Part shown: one piece after another, positions 24,649 through 42,710 of the stretch | How positions within the stretch are numbered: position 1 is the stretch's first letter | Layout: each line of letters begins with the position of its first letter | Source of the DNA: Phoronis australis | Lineage: Eukaryota > Phoronida > Phoronidae | NCBI GenBank assembly: GCA_002633005.1 | Contig: NMRA01000173.1 | Span: 573,295 to 637,294, forward strand | DNA length: 64,000 bases | Direction: 5' to 3' | Notes under the pieces: model-generated | The model's database searches: none | Seen by the model: the letters and a program-made list of their open reading frames with translations, nothing else | What the model was told of the DNA's origin: nothing | Program-made: the position numbers and the translations under genes

Positions 24649-26674
24649 GCTGACTACTTCCTGATGCAGAGTGCAGCCACTGTGACACAGTGACATTTAT
24701 TTAGGCACAGAATTGTGTGCAAGGAAGGAAAAACTGCATGAGCAATACATTGGTTTGATCAGAGTATGCATCCAGCATGCGATGGTGTTTGAGTTTCTCT
24801 GCACAATTAATGGGAATACTCTTGTACATATCTAAATATTGGTTTGTGAATATGTTCATCCATTCTGTTGTTTTTTAATAAGGTTAATCAGGGTGGATGC
24901 GAGCATCTGGTGCAGTTTTGAGAGAATGTTGCAAAGCTCTTATGACTCGCGTGGAATTGACTACTTTACTGCCCCCTGGTTGTCAATGAAGGTACTACTG
25001 TTTTGTAGTGGGCAATATGTATATAGGGGCAGTCTGTAGTATTTGTATTGTTGGAATACTAATGAAATGTTCAATTTGGCCACTCAGCTGTGCTGAAGGT
25101 AGTCCAGTTGTAAAGTGATATTTGTTAAGGAAATATTCCGATATTGTCTACTGTAGTTCTGAGTTGTTTTTTTTCAATTTGAAAACCATGTGATGGTTTG
25201 TTTATTGTCAAAGCCATAATTGGTATGATGTTTAGAATATTTATTTTTGTCTGAAATGCATTTTAGAGCATTTTTTAATATGGCAAGATAGCGTTCCTCA
25301 TTTTACACAATCACATAATTGTCAGTGAGAGGAATTGAACTTTGTTGCTGGTTTTACTGTCCAGATCTAGATTTGTTGTAGATTGTTTTGATTTTGATCA
25401 GAGCAGTAATGAACACTTTAAAACAGTACTAGTTACTACCAACTCTCTTAGAATGTCAAGTAGTTAATAGTTTTGTATTAGTTATTGTCTAACGTTTATT
25501 TATATGAGGATGTCATTCACCAGCAAGTTATTTTACCCAACATATTTATTATTTCACAATTGGCCAACTTCAGCATCTATGTATTTACTAGTACAGTGCG
25601 AATTCATATAATTAGTGTGTTGCTGATATCATGTTTGTGAAATATTGAATGTTCTTAAAGTAATCCTTGTTGATTAGTAACATAACAACTATTAGTTGTA
25701 CCAACGTGTGATAATAAAATGATAACACAGAGAAATGGAGTAATTTGGTTTATTTATTTGCATGTGGAGTAATGTCAGTAGAACTCACATACGTGTAAGT
25801 TGAATACTGATAACTCAGATCTCTACTGGACTTTGATCATATCAAATTTATTTTGTTTGATGTGAAAGAAAATGATGACTGATACGCAATTACCACAAAA
25901 GCGAAACCAGAATAGTCACGTAAAATACTCATTCGCAAGATCAGAAACGAGTTCTCCTGGGTTTTTGCCCTACTTGAGATTAGTCTAGTTTTGCCTTAGT
26001 TGTTGCCTCGTGTGGGTAAGTCTGGTGTTACCTTATGGGGGTAAGTGTGGTGTTGCCATACGTGGATAAAATCTGTCTATCTGGTTAGACCTTAGAGATG
26101 CAAGTTTTACTGTATCTAGTTAATAACGTACTGCAAGAGCACCAACTGGTGTACATAAATAAATGTGAAACTTCTGAATGAACAAATGAATGAGTGAATG
26201 AATATGTACAATGACTAATATGATCTTACACTTACCACACTGTAACAAAGTTAAACACACATTGAACACTATCAAGTCATAAGTTCCTCCACCACTTCAT
26301 TTTTAAATACAATTATAATTGTAAAAATAGGTAAGAACCTCCTGCAGAATATTTCTTTTGAACCACATGTTCAAAATTTTGTACAGGTTCCAAGAAAGAT
26401 TTCAAGACCGTGAACTGTACACGTTTAAAAATATCTATGTTCCAGACTCTTAAGAATACTGTTTAAACCAACATTACTACAAAAATGAAAATTTTTGCAT
26501 TTTTTTGGTAATAAGTAAATAAAGAGTTATGACTATGAGTTTGTATTCACTCTACACAGGTTATCACACTTAGATGTTAATGTAAGGAGCTTTAGATCAA
26601 GCTTTAGATATAACTGCATGGGAAGTAAACTTTCACAACTTAATGACTTCAGCAGGAGTTAAGAGGTGGCAGCA
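24649..26674. other. Tail-to-tail spacer between SGF29 and RAD1
   Basis: This contains the 3' UTRs of both genes. An AATAAA at 25713-25718 is one possible SGF29 polyadenylation signal. The sequence is AT-rich, with no repeat array and no recognisable exon. Confidence 0.55.
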
Positions 26675-29600
26675 CTATTCATTGTCATCACAGTTATAAG
26701 GGTCGCTGATTTCTTCATCAGGAGCACACTGAAAGAAAACTCAATACATGAACACAACAGACACATCTCATGAAATGCATTGAATCTGACTATATTCCAC
26801 CTTAGAATTGCAACACACCTAGTGTGAGCAATTTGCCATTATAAAGCTGGTCTCAATTTGTTTCTTAATCGGAGTAGAAGTGAGTTTTTGAAATTTGGAA
26901 GGAATGACACTTTGTTACTGCTTGAGATCAGACTAAAGAAGAAGGCTTGACCTCGCTTGACCTTGCTGGTAATTTATGCACCATACAAGATTCCAAGCAA
27001 TGAAATTACTTTTAAAGAGGCCTAAAACAAGTCAGTAATATTTACATAAGATGGATGAACATAGCATAAAATATTTGGATGGAACAATCACTGTTTGTTT
27101 CATGAAAGACCAATTAACATTGAACTGCCATACATACATGACTGCGTATTTGTCCAGACAAAGAAGAAATGGATTGTGCATTCAGTCATTCTAAAAATCA
27201 ATTACTCGACTAGATAGTGGATAAAAAATTAGTGCCGGTGGTTTGATACATGACATCATCATGTAGCATTAGACGTGCAAAGGCTGCTCAGCAAGGCACA
27301 CTACACTAAACACCTGAAAACATTTTTCATTTCTTGATAAACACTAGTAGCATGATATACACAAATTAAGAACGAGCTGAGGAGTTACACCCAGCTCAAG
27401 GGTGTAACATTGGAGTCCTGGTGAACGGGAGGCAAGTCACACTGCCTCCACTCAGTTACTGACTGCTGACAGATTAATACAATGAAATGATTTTAATCTT
27501 ATATAATAAAAAGCCTTGGTTAAAAAATTCTAAATGTTGTCGGCCCACGTGTTCTCGGACAATAAAGCTTGACGTATCTTACACATGCTTCTCCATAGTT
27601 ACACGCTGCACTTACATAGTATTCAACAAAAGATATTTGTCCATCATCATTCCTGATCATGTATTGCAGAGACAAGAACCCCCTGGTGTCTGTTCGCAGA
27701 GACACTCTTGTAGACAAGGTAAGGGCTTTCACTGACGGCTTTAGCAGAGAAATTTTATACCTGAAAATGACCAGAAAAATGTATATGTGCCACCTTCTTC
27801 TAACTAAAAATAACAAGTTGTCACAATAAAACAATGTCACCAGGCAACAGAAAAGTATATAAAATTTAAAAGGATTACTTGAAGTTAGACAAGCTTGTGA
27901 CTTATGCCACACCTTACGATTACGTGAGACTTTATCAATAAGACTGTACATTATTATCAATAAGACTGCACATTATTATCAATAAGACTGCACATTATTA
28001 TCAATAAGAGTGTACATTATTATCAATAAGACTGTACATTATTATCAATAAGACTGTACATTATTATCAATAAGACTGCACATTATTATCAATAAGACTG
28101 TACATTAATATCAATAAGACTGTACATTATTATCAATAAGACTGCACATTATTATCAATAAGACTGCACATTATCATCAATAAGAGTGTACATTATTATC
28201 AATAAGACTGTACATTATTATCAATAAGACTGCACATTATTATCAATAAGAGTGTACATTATTATCAATAAGACTGTACATTATTATCAATAAGACTGCA
28301 CATTATTATCAATAAGAGTGTACATTATTATCAATAAGACTGCACATTATTATCAATAAGAGTGTACATTATTATCAATAAGAGTGTACATTATTATCAA
28401 TAAGAGGGTACATTATTATCAATAAGAGTGTACATTATTATCAATAAGACTCTACATTATTATCAATAAGACTGCACATTATTATCAATAAGACTGCACA
28501 TTATTATCAATAAGACTGTACATTATTATCAATAAGACTGTACATTATTATCAATAAGACTGTACATTATTATCAATAAGACTGTACATTATTATCAATA
28601 AGACTGTACATTATTATCAATAAGAGTGTACATTATTATCAATAAGAGTGTACATTATTATCAATAAGAGTGTACATTATTATCACTAAGACTGTACATT
28701 ATTATCAATAAGACTGTACACTAAGCCAAATGTCTACAAAACTCTAGAATTTAACTTGGCAAAAGCATAATATTTTATGAAAGTAGAAATCCCGTTGAAT
28801 TTGAGCTTTGATGTACCATTAATTAGGTCGTGTGACCATTCGTAGCAAAATTTAGTTAAATTCATAGCAAAACAACATGATCGATAAAGAAAATTTCCAA
28901 ACAACATAAATGTTCAAAATAAAATCTCAAAATAGGTGTTACAGTTTTCTGAATTATTGTTGTTTTCGTTTTATGCAACTCAAAAGTTTTGTTAAAACAT
29001 CATAAAGGTTTCACTACTTGATATACCCTCATGCAAAAGTGAAACATTTTAAAAATAATTCTGAACAGTGTTTTGGGGTAACGGTATAAAGCATAATACT
29101 TGAAAGTTTCGTGTAATTCGACCAGCCATTTATGAGATATGTTAAGAAGTCGGGCACAATTGAACATTTTTCTAGGGTCCTACATAGCCTAAAGCAGAAC
29201 TTAATAACCAGTCAATTGCTACACAGCATAGAATGAGATGTCTATTAAAGTCAAAACACCACACATACTCATTGCAGTAGAACTGATTTCAGTACATTTT
29301 CTAGAACCACCAATGAGGTTAGGGCAAAGAGTGTGTTGTACTACACTCCTTGATTAGGGTCTGCATTTTTATTGAAATTACACCTGTCCACTATTACCAA
29401 ATTTAAAATGAATGAATAAAAAATCATAAGAATTGTTAGACAGACAAACCAGTAGAAATTGTTAATAAACAAAGAGCTGTTTTTACTATCATACTAGACT
29501 GAGAACAAAAACCTTAAGCTATCCAATTATAGAGTTTTGAAGGAAAATTGTCTGTCATACAAGACTGCCAACAAATTGTGAACCTACAATATTTTTTAGA

Positions 29601-32600
29601 CATTTTTTCAAAATTTTTTTGACAGAAACCCAAATGAAAATATTACATCTCAAGGTTTCATTTACCATAAAGAAACTCTATTCATCTCAGCAAATGAATC
29701 TGGGTACCCCAGTGAATGTTGTACACTCCACCTGAGATAATTGTCACAACACACACCTGAGATAATTGTCACAAGACACACCTGTTTGTTTCTGTCTTTG
29801 TGCATTGAAATGATTCCATCATGTCCGAGTCCTTGGGGAAATCAGACTGAAACAGAATTCAAAGCAATCTATATAAATGATAGACGATTTAACAATGAGG
29901 ATAAAGTTAATGATAAATTTTAATGACTAATAGACTCATGTAGTAAAGCCCCATACAGTACGATACTTGAAAACCATAATGTGATTGTCTTTGTTGATGA
30001 TTTGTGTGGAATGCTTTGATTTGACATACACGATTTGAACATAACAGCACTTGTTCTTAAAGACCCTACGTTACCATTCACTACACATGACAAAACCATG
30101 GATCAAATGGAGTGCATAGATTGCATGAATGTAAAGATTCATCAGTAATTAGTTGATGTGTTCCAATTTTGGTTAGACCTAATTAGCACTGCCTGGTACA
30201 TTACATAAGCAGGAGCTGATGAACAATAGTGATCACACTGCTCCACAACACAATGTAAACATGTCAATCTCAATATTTCATAGTCAGCCAGACTCCTCTT
30301 TAACTGAGAACATATTATTGAGACTTTTGTATCAATTACTGGCACCACATCAAGACCCCGTGCAAAAAACTATAAAGCAAAACTTCTGAAATATGGTCAC
30401 TTGTATTTTCAAAAGAAAATTACAATAATTTTGAATAATCATTTTTTACATCAAGTACATCCCTTGAATGAATGGTGATTTCTATCATCTAACTTAAACA
30501 CTAATATCGTTTGGTTTTCAGCAACAATTGAAACTGACACACTGATGCCTCGGTCAAATATCGGCCGATGTTTGGTCATTCCCCCTGTTCTACTCCATTA
30601 CCCTGACCTTCACAATTTTATTGGATGACAACAAGTGATTACTTATTTTTGACGCTGACACACAGCCAGTTATAATCACGTGATTGTTGTGTGATATGAC
30701 CTCTTTAGCAGGAAACTTAACAAATCATTGCCAAAGCCTCATGAGACAGATAAATAAAAGTTTAGTTAGTAGTTCCAATGTCACTTTACTGCATTGTACA
30801 ATTCACTGACACAAACTAACTAAAGTTTAGTTAGTAGTTCCAATGTCACTTTACTGCACTGTACAATTCACTGACACAAACTAACTAAAGTTTAGTTAGT
30901 AGTTTCCAATGTCACTTTACTCCATTGTACAATTCACTGACACAAACTAACTAAAGTTTAGTTAGTAGTTCCAATGTCACTTTACTCCATTGTACAATTC
31001 ACTGACACAAACTAACTAAAGTTTAGTTAGTAGTTCCAATGTCACTTTACTCCATTGTACAATTCACTGACACAAACTAACTAAAGTTTAGTTAGTAGTT
31101 CCAATGTCACTTTACTGCACTGTACAATTCACTGACACAAACTACCTCCTGAGCAGCGTGTAACTCATAATGTACATCAACATCAACTCACATGTGTACT
31201 TCCAGCGTTACCAAATGAGGACAATCTGAGGTAGGGTTTGTCTGGAGACATCAGAATCTCTAACACATCACTAGTCATATCAAGCTCATTGAATGCCTCT
31301 TTTAGACACTCAGACTGTAACACAACAATCTTGTGATAACATGCGAGCAATTGATCACAGCAAATCACATCCAATGCCATTCAAAAATACATATATTTAG
31401 AGCCCAAATTGAAGACAATGGTCAATGAAATTGAATTGAAATATAGGAAGAAGATTTAGCGCATTACTATTCTAAGCAATACTACAAGGTTACTTTTGGT
31501 ATGCATCCCTCTCATAGTTAAACTACAATAATTGAAGGGCTATAGTGATGATGTTACAGATGCACTTTAAAATGACCCACATACAATATACAATGTCACA
31601 AATAATGAGACAAAAGGCAGTTACTGTAACTTAATGCCTTGACTAGTAGCTCCAGTTATTATGACCTTGACCTTCAATTCTCCTTACACTCACGGCTAAC
31701 AATAGTATGCTTATACTGGCACAACAATAAGGTACTCTGGGTCAGAGGATTTTAGCATGTATTGTACTCTATGCCCAAACTATGCCACAGTTCTTTTCTA
31801 AAATGATCTCAGTTGAGGCAGAATTGAAAGACCAGCGAATAACCTCAATTCATTCTCACCTTCATGATAATTTTGTTGACTACACTGGCACTTGAGAAGT
31901 TAAAGTCGAGTACATCATCTGGCTCCATAGTCTTAATGCTGCAGTCAGTTAACACACCACCTTCCTCTAACCTACAAAACAAGAATAATCTAGAACACGA
32001 GGAGAGTTGTGAGGGGTGCTTTGATATCCTGCACCCCAATAGACATGTACAGTGTAGTTGTCGATAAATTTGATATTTCCTTTCATCAAAAATTGGTGAA
32101 ATTTTGAAAAATAAATCTGGCTAATTTTCAATGATTCAGTATTTTTTTACATGGGGGCCTAGGATCTGATCTTTTTACTTGAAATCGAAATTATTTTTGC
32201 CATTTTCTGCTCTACTTTAGAACAAAATCAAGATTACTGTCATTATTCTGTGGTCAAGTGCACAATAGTTTGCATGTCTAAATGTCTAATTCTATTTTGC
32301 ACTTGTTGACCCCAGTATTAAAGCTATAAGTTTGAGTCAAAACTTGATGTTTCGAATTTTTTACACAAAATTTTGACATCACTTTGAAACAGTTTATAGT
32401 CAACTCTACAGTCATCAATTCAACTAGAAACTCACTGCATAAACATTAGCATTTTTAGCGCAGAATACTTATCATGAGTTTGTATTAAAGTAGAATGGAA
32501 AATAAGAAAAATAATTTCAAGTTTGATTTCAAGTCTGGAGATTAGACCCTGCAGATCTCCTTCATGATTTTTGCACAACTTTGACAAAACCAGAAAAAAT

Positions 32601-35600
32601 TGAAAAGATAGTGTCAAATTTTTTGAAACTACAGAAAACTTAACTTCTATTTTTAACAAAAATAATTGTGTGGTGAACACTACTTTGATTAAACAGTGAA
32701 TTCACCAAATACAATAACTATCACAGCTTAATGAGGCCAGTCAGTAAGTCAACTGTTATTAGTAAGTGTTAACGTATTTACAAAGGGTTAAAATTCAAAT
32801 CTCCAAACATTTGACTGTGCCTACTAGTACTCACATCAGAACAAGAGGATACCCGTAACCACGGTAACACATCTTGAGAGCAGTGGTGACACCTGGTGCA
32901 GAACTTGTTCCAAATACCATCAGGCATTCCTATGAGTAGATTGAAAGGAAGACATTTTCAAATATGTTTTTAAAACATACGGACATAATGACATCATTAT
33001 CTCTGGATTCAATGAGTCAAAGTTATACTTCACTAAATGTCAAACTGGAAGTGCAAGATCAAGGAATCCATTCATGTTCAATATGAATCTAATAATACTA
33101 ACAGAGACGAGAAGGTTACAAGAGCAGCACTTTGTACAGCAGCTTGACTACATCAACATACAACTCAAACCAGTGGATGTCGGAAATTTCCGAGCTATTT
33201 TTAAGTTTTTGGAAGTGAAGATGAAACCCTTTATCATTATTTTTCTTTACAAAATTTTACATGATCAAACAGTGTTCTGTAGCATTTAGATCAAAAATAA
33301 AACAAACCAAAACACATCAATGGTCATTAATGAGTGAATGTACTAACGAACATGAGAATAGCTGCAATGTTATGTCACTTCAAAATAAAAACATGATTTC
33401 TATTAAAGACTCAAGCAGCTCTAATTAGATCAAGTCAAAATCACAAACTACAAAATGGAGCAATTCACTTAGCGGCGATGAATCTTCCTGCTTAAGCAAT
33501 TATTCTGTTCATGATTTTATAATTAGCAACTAGGTATGCTAACTCGCCATATCAAAATCCAAAACAAATGGTTCAACCCCAAAACATGACACTCGAACAG
33601 CAGATTTCAAAGATGCGGCTGCACGCGGCTTTCAGTCCATGTATGATAATTAGATACAACAACTGTAACAAGGCTTTGTGGCTATAGCAGGACAGATGAC
33701 AGAGGGGTGTCAGAAGTGTTGAATAACTGCCATCGCTTGGTTGGTATAATGGCATAATGGTATAATGGCATAATGCATTGAGGAGTTTATGTTGTTGTCT
33801 AGCTTCACTTCAGCTATGCCACAAAACTGATTTGGTTGGAGTCCTCTATTTTTGTTAGGAACTGGCAAGTGACAAAGAACACAACATAAAAATAATACAC
33901 ATATTGATTTTGAGCTTGCATGATAAATCTCAATATTCATTCTGGATCCTCAATGTAATTTAGGTCAATTAAGCAGTATTTGAATCTAGAAAAGAATTAG
34001 GCAATTGTATTTGTTTGAGCTATAAGTATTAACCTGTACAAATATTAACAGGAATGACAATTAGAATGCATCATTAATTGTGTGAAACATTTTAAGCTAA
34101 TCCGACTGTTGGCCAACAGATGGGATGGTAAAAGCAGCAGAATTTTTTAGTATTACCAATACCATTATTAGGCAGGGAATGCCATACATCTATCTTATCT
34201 TGTTAAAAGTAACAACAGAAAGACCGAGGGCATGCTACAAAACGTCATCAACTTTAAATTAGTTACAAAACAAAAATAAAATGCCTATTTCCACCTTTTA
34301 ATTGTATTAGTCAGGTACAATTACTGCTTTGTGAAACAGTGAACATACCAATAAAACAGATAAATTAATCTGAAACGTGCAATGTTCTTCTGCCAGGGAG
34401 AACTCTTGAAATATACCCGTCTGTAAAAATGCGTTGGCCTGAACACACTTGGAGTCTTCCACTGTCACTTTAAGGCCATGGCTACTACCAAACATTATAG
34501 CTATCTGAAAAATACATATATTAAAACATTTGACAAAGGCATTTGAAGCTGCTAAACACAGCTGAGTAGAGACGATGGAGCTCCTATAGGCGCTTCATAC
34601 ACCAGTAGAGACAGTGGAACTCCTATAGGAGCTTTATACGTCGGAAGCTTTTCAGCGAATTATGCCTCCCACTGACTAAAACATCAAAGTCACTCGCCAT
34701 TTTCATACTGCACACACTAAGGTATACGTACATCATGCCACTTGCCAAGCGCAGTGTTAAAAATGGCGAGTTACCGATTTTGGGAACTGAACGAGGGACT
34801 GCTCAAAGAAAGTTTGATAACAGGAGTATTTGTTCGAGCTGGAAGGAATTTAATACATCGACGACCCCCTAAGGTGTCAATCTATGCGCAAAAGGTATTT
34901 ATAACAATGAGACTTTGATGTTTTAGTCAGTGCGAGGCATAATTCACCAAAAAGCTTCCGGGGTATGAAGCTCCTATAGGAGATCCATCGTCTCTGCTAG
35001 CAGTGCCAGCACAGACGATGTTCATTATCTATTAACCATGTGTTCCGACAATTGAATAAACTGTTGAGTCAGTGTTCTTAACTTGCTGCTTGCTGCCACT
35101 GGGAGACACTTTTGTGCAATGGTAGACTATCTACCAGTAAAGCCAGGATTCCACCCGGGTTTCCCAAACGGGAGTCCTGAGCCAAACTGTTCCCTTCGTT
35201 CGCCTTCGGTTGGATGTGTTTGTACCGTTGGAGGTCCTAAAGTCGTGAACTATCTTATTTCTGCTTCTGTACTGTCCTGTGACAACGGGCATTGAAGTTT
35301 CCAGCGTTCGTCTGCTTACGAACGTCAAACGCATACCCTGACATGTTGATACTACAGCAAGTGAGTGGCTTCTTTTTTCAAATGTATTTTAAAAAAAGCA
35401 TATTTCACTAATCCACTTTTTTGTGCATTTTCAGAATATATTTTCGAAAATATTTGTCGTTCAGATTTGCTCAAACACGTGCTCCAGGGGTAGCTTGAAC
35501 AATGTATCAAAATGTCCCAGGGTCAATTAAGTTTTGTGAAGGCAAAGCAATAAAATACAAAGAGACAAATGATGTTGGGTTCTTAGCGTTTTACGTGAAC

Positions 35601-36183
35601 ATCCTCATTAAAAAGGTCTGTGTACAGCGGAGTTTGGTGCAAAACACATAACAATTTATTTCAATTGAAACTGAATTAATAAACAATGCAATGCGTTTTT
35701 ATGTCGTCTCGAGTAACTGTAAGCACTGTAGTTGATTTGCGTGGTGTTACTTTGTGCATTTCCGTCTACACGAAATGGTCACGACTTTAGGGCCTCATTC
35801 AAAATGGCTGGCGATATGAGACATAATATGAGCGACTGTTTCAAAACTCTGCTTATGGAGACAAACACGGGTTAAGACTGGAAAAACACATATATTTGCG
35901 AACGCTGATACATGTCCATGACATCACATGAACAGTTGCTAACGGACAATGGGTAGTAGTACAATCAGCTGCTTTTTATGCTTATATTCACGACTTTAGG
36001 TCACCGAGTCTATTTTGTCTTTGTTTAAACTTTATTTTAACTCAACTGTAAATGTCTCAAGTTAAAACTTACATCTTTAAAATGTATTGCTTTCAAAATG
36101 TTTGACATATTTCGCACATTGTCCAGTTTTGCAACCAGAACATAGCCACTTTCATCGTCAGCTTGAGAAGTTGACAGCGACAT
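26675..36183 (-). CDS. RAD1: Cell cycle checkpoint protein RAD1 (9-1-1 clamp subunit)
   Basis: Eight coding exons in transcription order: 36183-36073, 34504-34349, 32929-32835, 31971-31860, 31314-31192, 29846-29782, 27760-27616 and 26728-26675 (stop TAG). Phases all fit and the product is 286 aa (human 282). Diagnostic strings include KVTVEDSKCVQANAF, MCYRGYGYPLVL, ELDMTSDVLEI, MSPDKPYLRLSSFGNAGS, PKDSDMMESF and FLSLQYMIRNDDGQISFVEY. RAD1 forms the PCNA-like RAD9-RAD1-HUS1 ring that is loaded at damaged DNA by RAD17-RFC and activates ATR through TOPBP1, in the nucleus. The acidic C-terminal tail (CAPDEEISDPYN) is short, as in orthologues. Exon 6 ends at a weaker GTGTGT donor. The introns hold two minisatellites and a large foldback element. 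The gene is divergent from RWDD4. Confidence 0.96.
27931..28725 (+). repeat. Minisatellite, 22-bp unit, about 36 copies
   Basis: Head-to-tail copies of gtacattattatcaataaga plus two bases (ct or gt). Copies differ mainly at two positions: gac/gag and gta/gca. It lies in RAD1 intron 6, about 170 bp upstream of exon 7. Confidence 0.97.
30757..31146 (+). repeat. Minisatellite, 65-bp unit, six copies
   Basis: Six copies at an exact 65-bp spacing, each containing agttccaatgtcactttact. The junction between units is a perfect palindrome, actaactaaa-g-tttagttagt. It lies in RAD1 intron 5, ending about 45 bp downstream of the exon 5 donor. Confidence 0.95.
34568..34995. mobile_element. Large foldback element in RAD1 intron 1
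   Basis: The left arm starts agagacgatggagctcctat and the right arm ends in its inverse (aggagatccatcgtctct). Inverted similarity extends inward through gaagctttt, gaattatgcctc and actgactaaaacatcaaagt, about 120 bp per arm. The left arm has an internal partial duplication of the agagac...ctataggag block. No coding potential. Confidence 0.85.
35395..35605 (+). repeat. Dispersed repeat, copy 2 (partner at 14519-14715)
   Basis: Matches 14519-14715 in the same orientation and block order, including cacttttttgt, cattttcagaa and tgtcccagg. It is in RAD1 intron 1. Confidence 0.6.
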
Positions 36184-36577
36184 TTCCAGTCAGTCAGTAA
36201 ATCCTAAACAATTTCATACTTGGGCGCCCTCCCGGAAGTTATTGTTGCGCTCGGGTAATTGCATCAGTGATGAATGATTTCAGCGAATTGGGTGATATTT
36301 TTGTCTCTCTAGTTTTATTAAATAAGCATCGGATTTTCATATGTCCAATAACGTTTTTAAAGCATCGTAATGTATATTTCGATTGTTTTGGATCATCAAA
36401 CAAAAGCAGTCGACAGGTGGCGTAGACGTATTTACCTAGTTTTAGCATTGCAAGGGCACTCTGCCCGAGAACCAAATTACGGAATCGGGGAAGAACCAAG
36501 AACTTTAACATTGTGGTAAAAATATATTCGGAAAAAAAGAAATGAGAGACGGTTGCTATTATTTGTATCTACAGATC

Positions 36578-36759
36578 GTTATCTCCCATCTACTGATAAA
36601 GATCAGGTACTGTGTGTAGAAAACTCCACCCCTCCAGACGTGCGTTCTGTAGCCGAGCGAAGCCGAAGGCTGTGCCAGGGCAGGTGGTCCAGGCGTAGGC
36701 GTAGGGACGTAGAGCCGGAGGCTGTAGTCTCGCGAGAACGCAGAACTACGGGAGATAAC
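36578..36759. mobile_element. GC-rich foldback element with gttatctccc ends
   Basis: It starts gttatctccc and ends gggagataac, exact 10-bp inverted repeats. The interior is clearly richer in G+C and CpG than its surroundings and carries inverted related blocks (gccgaaggctg and gagccggaggctg). It is 182 bp and non-coding, between RAD1 and RWDD4. Confidence 0.65.
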
Positions 36760-36906
36760 TGCATGTGTTACAAGCGAAGCACGTGGTCACTCTAGGTCTA
36801 ATGGTCGCCTTACCTTGTAATAATAATATGATCATCTTGAGCTCTGCCGTAGAGATCCAAATGCTTCTTTCTTGTTGTTAAAAACGTAACTCTGGATCGG
36901 CACAAG

Positions 36907-36997
36907 TCGGATATAATAGACCCTGATTTAGAGAACCAGGCAAGGCCTTTATTTAGTGGATGAAACTGGTTCTCTAAATAAGGTCCGCTATATCCGA
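36907..36997. mobile_element. Hairpin element, copy 1, with CAAG target duplication
   Basis: A 91-bp element whose arms of about 33 bp (tcggatataatagaccctga, then tttagagaaccag) are nearly perfect inverted repeats. It is flanked by caag at 36903-36906 and 36998-37001. A second copy is at 45636-45739. Confidence 0.85.
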
Positions 36998-37021
36998 CAA
37001 GTGGCCTCTGGATCATGTACA

Positions 37022-37056
37022 GTGCGGGGGTGGGGTGGGGGGTGGGGGGGGGGGAG
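37022..37056 (+). repeat. G-run tract in the RAD1/RWDD4 promoter region
   Basis: A run of G tracts separated by single T or A (ggggg t gggg t gggggg t, then ten or more G). It has the G-run layout expected of a G-quadruplex-forming sequence on the plus strand. Confidence 0.85.
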
Positions 37057-37817
37057 GGGTGTGCATCTGCAAGCTAGTGAAATTCTGATATGGTGGTATC
37101 CCAACCATACAGTGAAATTTTACTGATTTGAGACCTGCTCTTTCTGTCTAAAGTGACAGTGTCACTGCATGGTGACTATACCTGACAACATGGTGGACAT
37201 CTTTAGTAATTTAGAATTTTTTAGCAATAAGTCAGCTCTAGTTTGAAGACAAAATTAGATCCTTCCACATTCCATGATGATAGTGAATAAATTAGTGGCC
37301 TTCCGCTTTCAACACTGCAGTTTTCGCGTCTTACGTCCACCTGACTACTGGAGGTCACTGTAAACCTGGTTATTTGACTGGTCACTACAGAATGAATTAT
37401 GAAACATTAGGTACACTTGCACTATGTGAATAATCAACTGAGATGTTTGTGATCTACTGCTAACCTTCATATAATTTATGTTAAAAATTCTTCTCCAATT
37501 TGGTACAGTCCAAAAACAAGTATTTCGCTTAAGGTCATAGTTTGTACCAAATTTGAGAAATTTGCAATATTGGGCGTCCTGAATTCAAGAGCAGGAGCAG
37601 CAGTTTTAACTGATGCATAAGTGATCAGCGTTACTTTTTATGAACTTCATATTTTTATGAATTCATTTCCGTCCACAATTTTGAGTGCTTGGATTTTGGT
37701 GTCCCAAATTTTGGAGACTCCAAAGCTGGAGACTTTTTACCCGAACCGTATGCTTTATTTACAGATAAAGTGATAAACTGAGCGCTACAAACTGACAAAA
37801 CTGAGCAGCTTGGTGAA

Positions 37818-42710
<4,893 letters not shown>

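Larger units (their letters stand above)
36184..37817. other. Divergent promoter region, RAD1 / RWDD4
   Basis: These 1.6 kb separate two oppositely oriented start codons and must hold both promoters. They contain a foldback element with ends gttatctccc/gggagataac (36578-36759), a hairpin element (36907-36997) and a G-run tract (37022-37056). No TATA box is obvious. Two in-frame fragments (36239-36511 and 36553-36795) have no recognisable product. Confidence 0.5.

Noticed and set aside
27954-28733. CRISPR-like array of regular repeats
   Set aside because: The 22-bp repeats have no unique spacers; it is a minisatellite in a eukaryotic intron.
35083-35334. Overlapping frames on both strands in RAD1 intron 1
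   Set aside because: No recognisable product; the sequence is intronic and lies between repeat elements.
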